Of a stretch of 22,952 bases of DNA, positions 22,155 to 22,952 are shown piece after piece. Made by a program: the position numbers and the translations under genes. Source of the stretch: a virus; the IMG/VR virus record IMGVR_UViG_3300014913_000083, positions 1-22,952 of that record. One strand, written 5' to 3'. The notes below the pieces were generated by a model. That model saw only the letters and a list, made by a program, of their open reading frames with translations. It ran no database searches and had not been told where the DNA came from. Numbering within the stretch: position 1 is the first letter of the stretch; every line of letters starts with the position of its first letter.

Positions 22155-22952
22155 TGAGAAATATAACAGCAAAAGTTGACGATGCGGGTGACACTCTCCC
22201 TGCTGCTGAGTTTAATGTTAACTTAAGAAAAGAACTACAAGACATTGTAACAACAGCAGGGACAACTTTAGACCCGGAAGCTGGCCCGGACACGGATCAG
22301 AACATGCTGGCAAAGGCTATATCAACTTATGTCGCTGGCGCTGGGACATGGGTAGATAGCGGAACAGCAAATGCTCTTGTGCTCTCGCAGCATGGGTCTC
22401 TACTAGCCCCGACTGCTTATTTTGACGGCATGACAATATCTTTCTCCCCAGCAGTTGCAAACACAGGGGCAACAACTGTTAATGTGGCCGGGCTTGGAGC
22501 TAAAAATCTCCAGCTGATTGGTGGGACGGCTCTTACTCCTGAATATCTACGAACATCAGTTTTTTATCTTGCTCAGTATAATCTGAGTAATGACAGGTTC
22601 GAGCTGCTTAGCTTGTCTCCAGCAGTTGTTGACACAACCGCTGGCCACCAAATAGTAGTAGCTGACCAATCAATTGTTTATAGGTCTGGTACTAGGGTTA
22701 AATCTGAGATAGGGAAAAACAAGCTGGGAGACACAGGGACAGATAGTGCAACTTTTTCTCATGTTGATATTACTACTCCGGATGAATCAGCAATAATGCA
22801 ATTGCCAGCCGGTGAGGTCAGGATTGGAACACCTGCTGGCCAAGATATTAATTTCAGGAATGATGGTACACAGTTCGCATCATTTACACCTACAGTTTTA
22901 AGTTATGCTTCTGATGTTGAAGCTACTGCTGTTTTCGGCAGAACTAGGCTAT
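22154..22952 (+). CDS. Tail fibre protein, N-terminal part (cut by right edge)
   Basis: The frame is open for 266 codons to the right edge, so the C-terminal part lies outside. The first 15 residues form a small attachment segment (MRNITAKVDDAGDTLPAAE) followed by 'TTLDPEAGPDTDQNMLAKAI'. Typical fibre sequence follows: 'GTANALVLSQHGSLLAPTAYFDGMTISFSP', 'ANTGATTVNVAGLGAKNLQLIGGTALTP' and 'NDRFELLSLSPAV', as in phage fibres that attach below gp48-type proteins. It starts at ATG 22154 inside the previous stop, with AGGTGAT upstream. The visible part has no receptor-binding tip, so host range cannot be predicted. A chaperone for fibre assembly, if any, would lie beyond the edge. Confidence 0.85.
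   Translation, partial: MRNITAKVDDAGDTLPAAEFNVNLRKELQDIVTTAGTTLDPEAGPDTDQNMLAKAISTYVAGAGTWVDSGTANALVLSQHGSLLAPTAYFDGMTISFSPAVANTGATTVNVAGLGAKNLQLIGGTALTPEYLRTSVFYLAQYNLSNDRFELLSLSPAVVDTTAGHQIVVADQSIVYRSGTRVKSEIGKNKLGDTGTDSATFSHVDITTPDESAIMQLPAGEVRIGTPAGQDINFRNDGTQFASFTPTVLSYASDVEATAVFGRTRL

Overview
The window is a continuous, single-strand (+) morphogenesis region of a tailed, contractile (myovirus-type) phage or prophage. It runs from the end of the small terminase gene at the left edge to the start of a tail fibre gene cut by the right edge. No integration, lysis, replication or bacterial housekeeping genes are visible, so the window cannot show whether this is a free phage or a prophage. 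The DNA is AT-rich by eye. It has Shine-Dalgarno sites, sigma70-like promoters and a Mu-type tail, which suggests a Gram-negative (probably proteobacterial) host; this is inference.

Layout. (1) 2-1470: packaging genes (TerS end, TerL). (2) 1548-5053: a 3.5-kb block between TerL and portal, where those genes are normally adjacent. It encodes a small beta-rich protein, an unrecognised protein, a protein with a predicted concanavalin/LamG-like lectin domain, a fibre-like protein with a Sec signal peptide, and a DUF1353-like protein. A promoter-like sequence lies upstream of the block and another downstream of it. (3) 5113-9485: HK97-type head (portal, Mu F-like morphogenesis protein, prohead protease, major capsid protein with N-terminal scaffold domain, probable decoration protein), closed by a clear intrinsic terminator. 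(4) 9573-11315: HK97-type connector genes (gp6-, gp7- and gp10-like). (5) 11316-22952: a Mu-type contractile tail in Mu gene order (gp37-, gp38-, sheath-, tube-, chaperone-, tape measure-, gpN-, gpP-, gp45-, gp46-, gp47- and gp48-like, then fibre). An HK97-type head joined to a Mu-type tail is an arrangement known from phages such as SfV.

How it works together. TerS/TerL package DNA through the portal into a prohead matured by the protease. The gp6/gp7/gp10-like proteins close the neck. The sheath and tube assemble around the tape measure with help from the chaperone, on a baseplate made of the gpN-, gpP- and gp45-48-like proteins. Most neighbouring genes overlap by 1-11 bp or are only a few bases apart. 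Terminators after the decoration-protein and tube genes, and a hairpin after the capsid gene, probably help set expression of the abundant proteins.

Most notable. The tail chaperone has a textbook -1 programmed frameshift signal: slippery A AAT TTT at 15054-15060, a 6-nt spacer, and an 8-bp stem-loop spanning the frame-0 stop. The 63-codon extension stops on the first base of the tape-measure ATG. The TerL-portal insertion block, with its exported fibre-like protein, is the best candidate for an undescribed accessory system. Beta-sandwich modules of one recognisable pattern are inserted in the gp37-like and gp47-like tail proteins.
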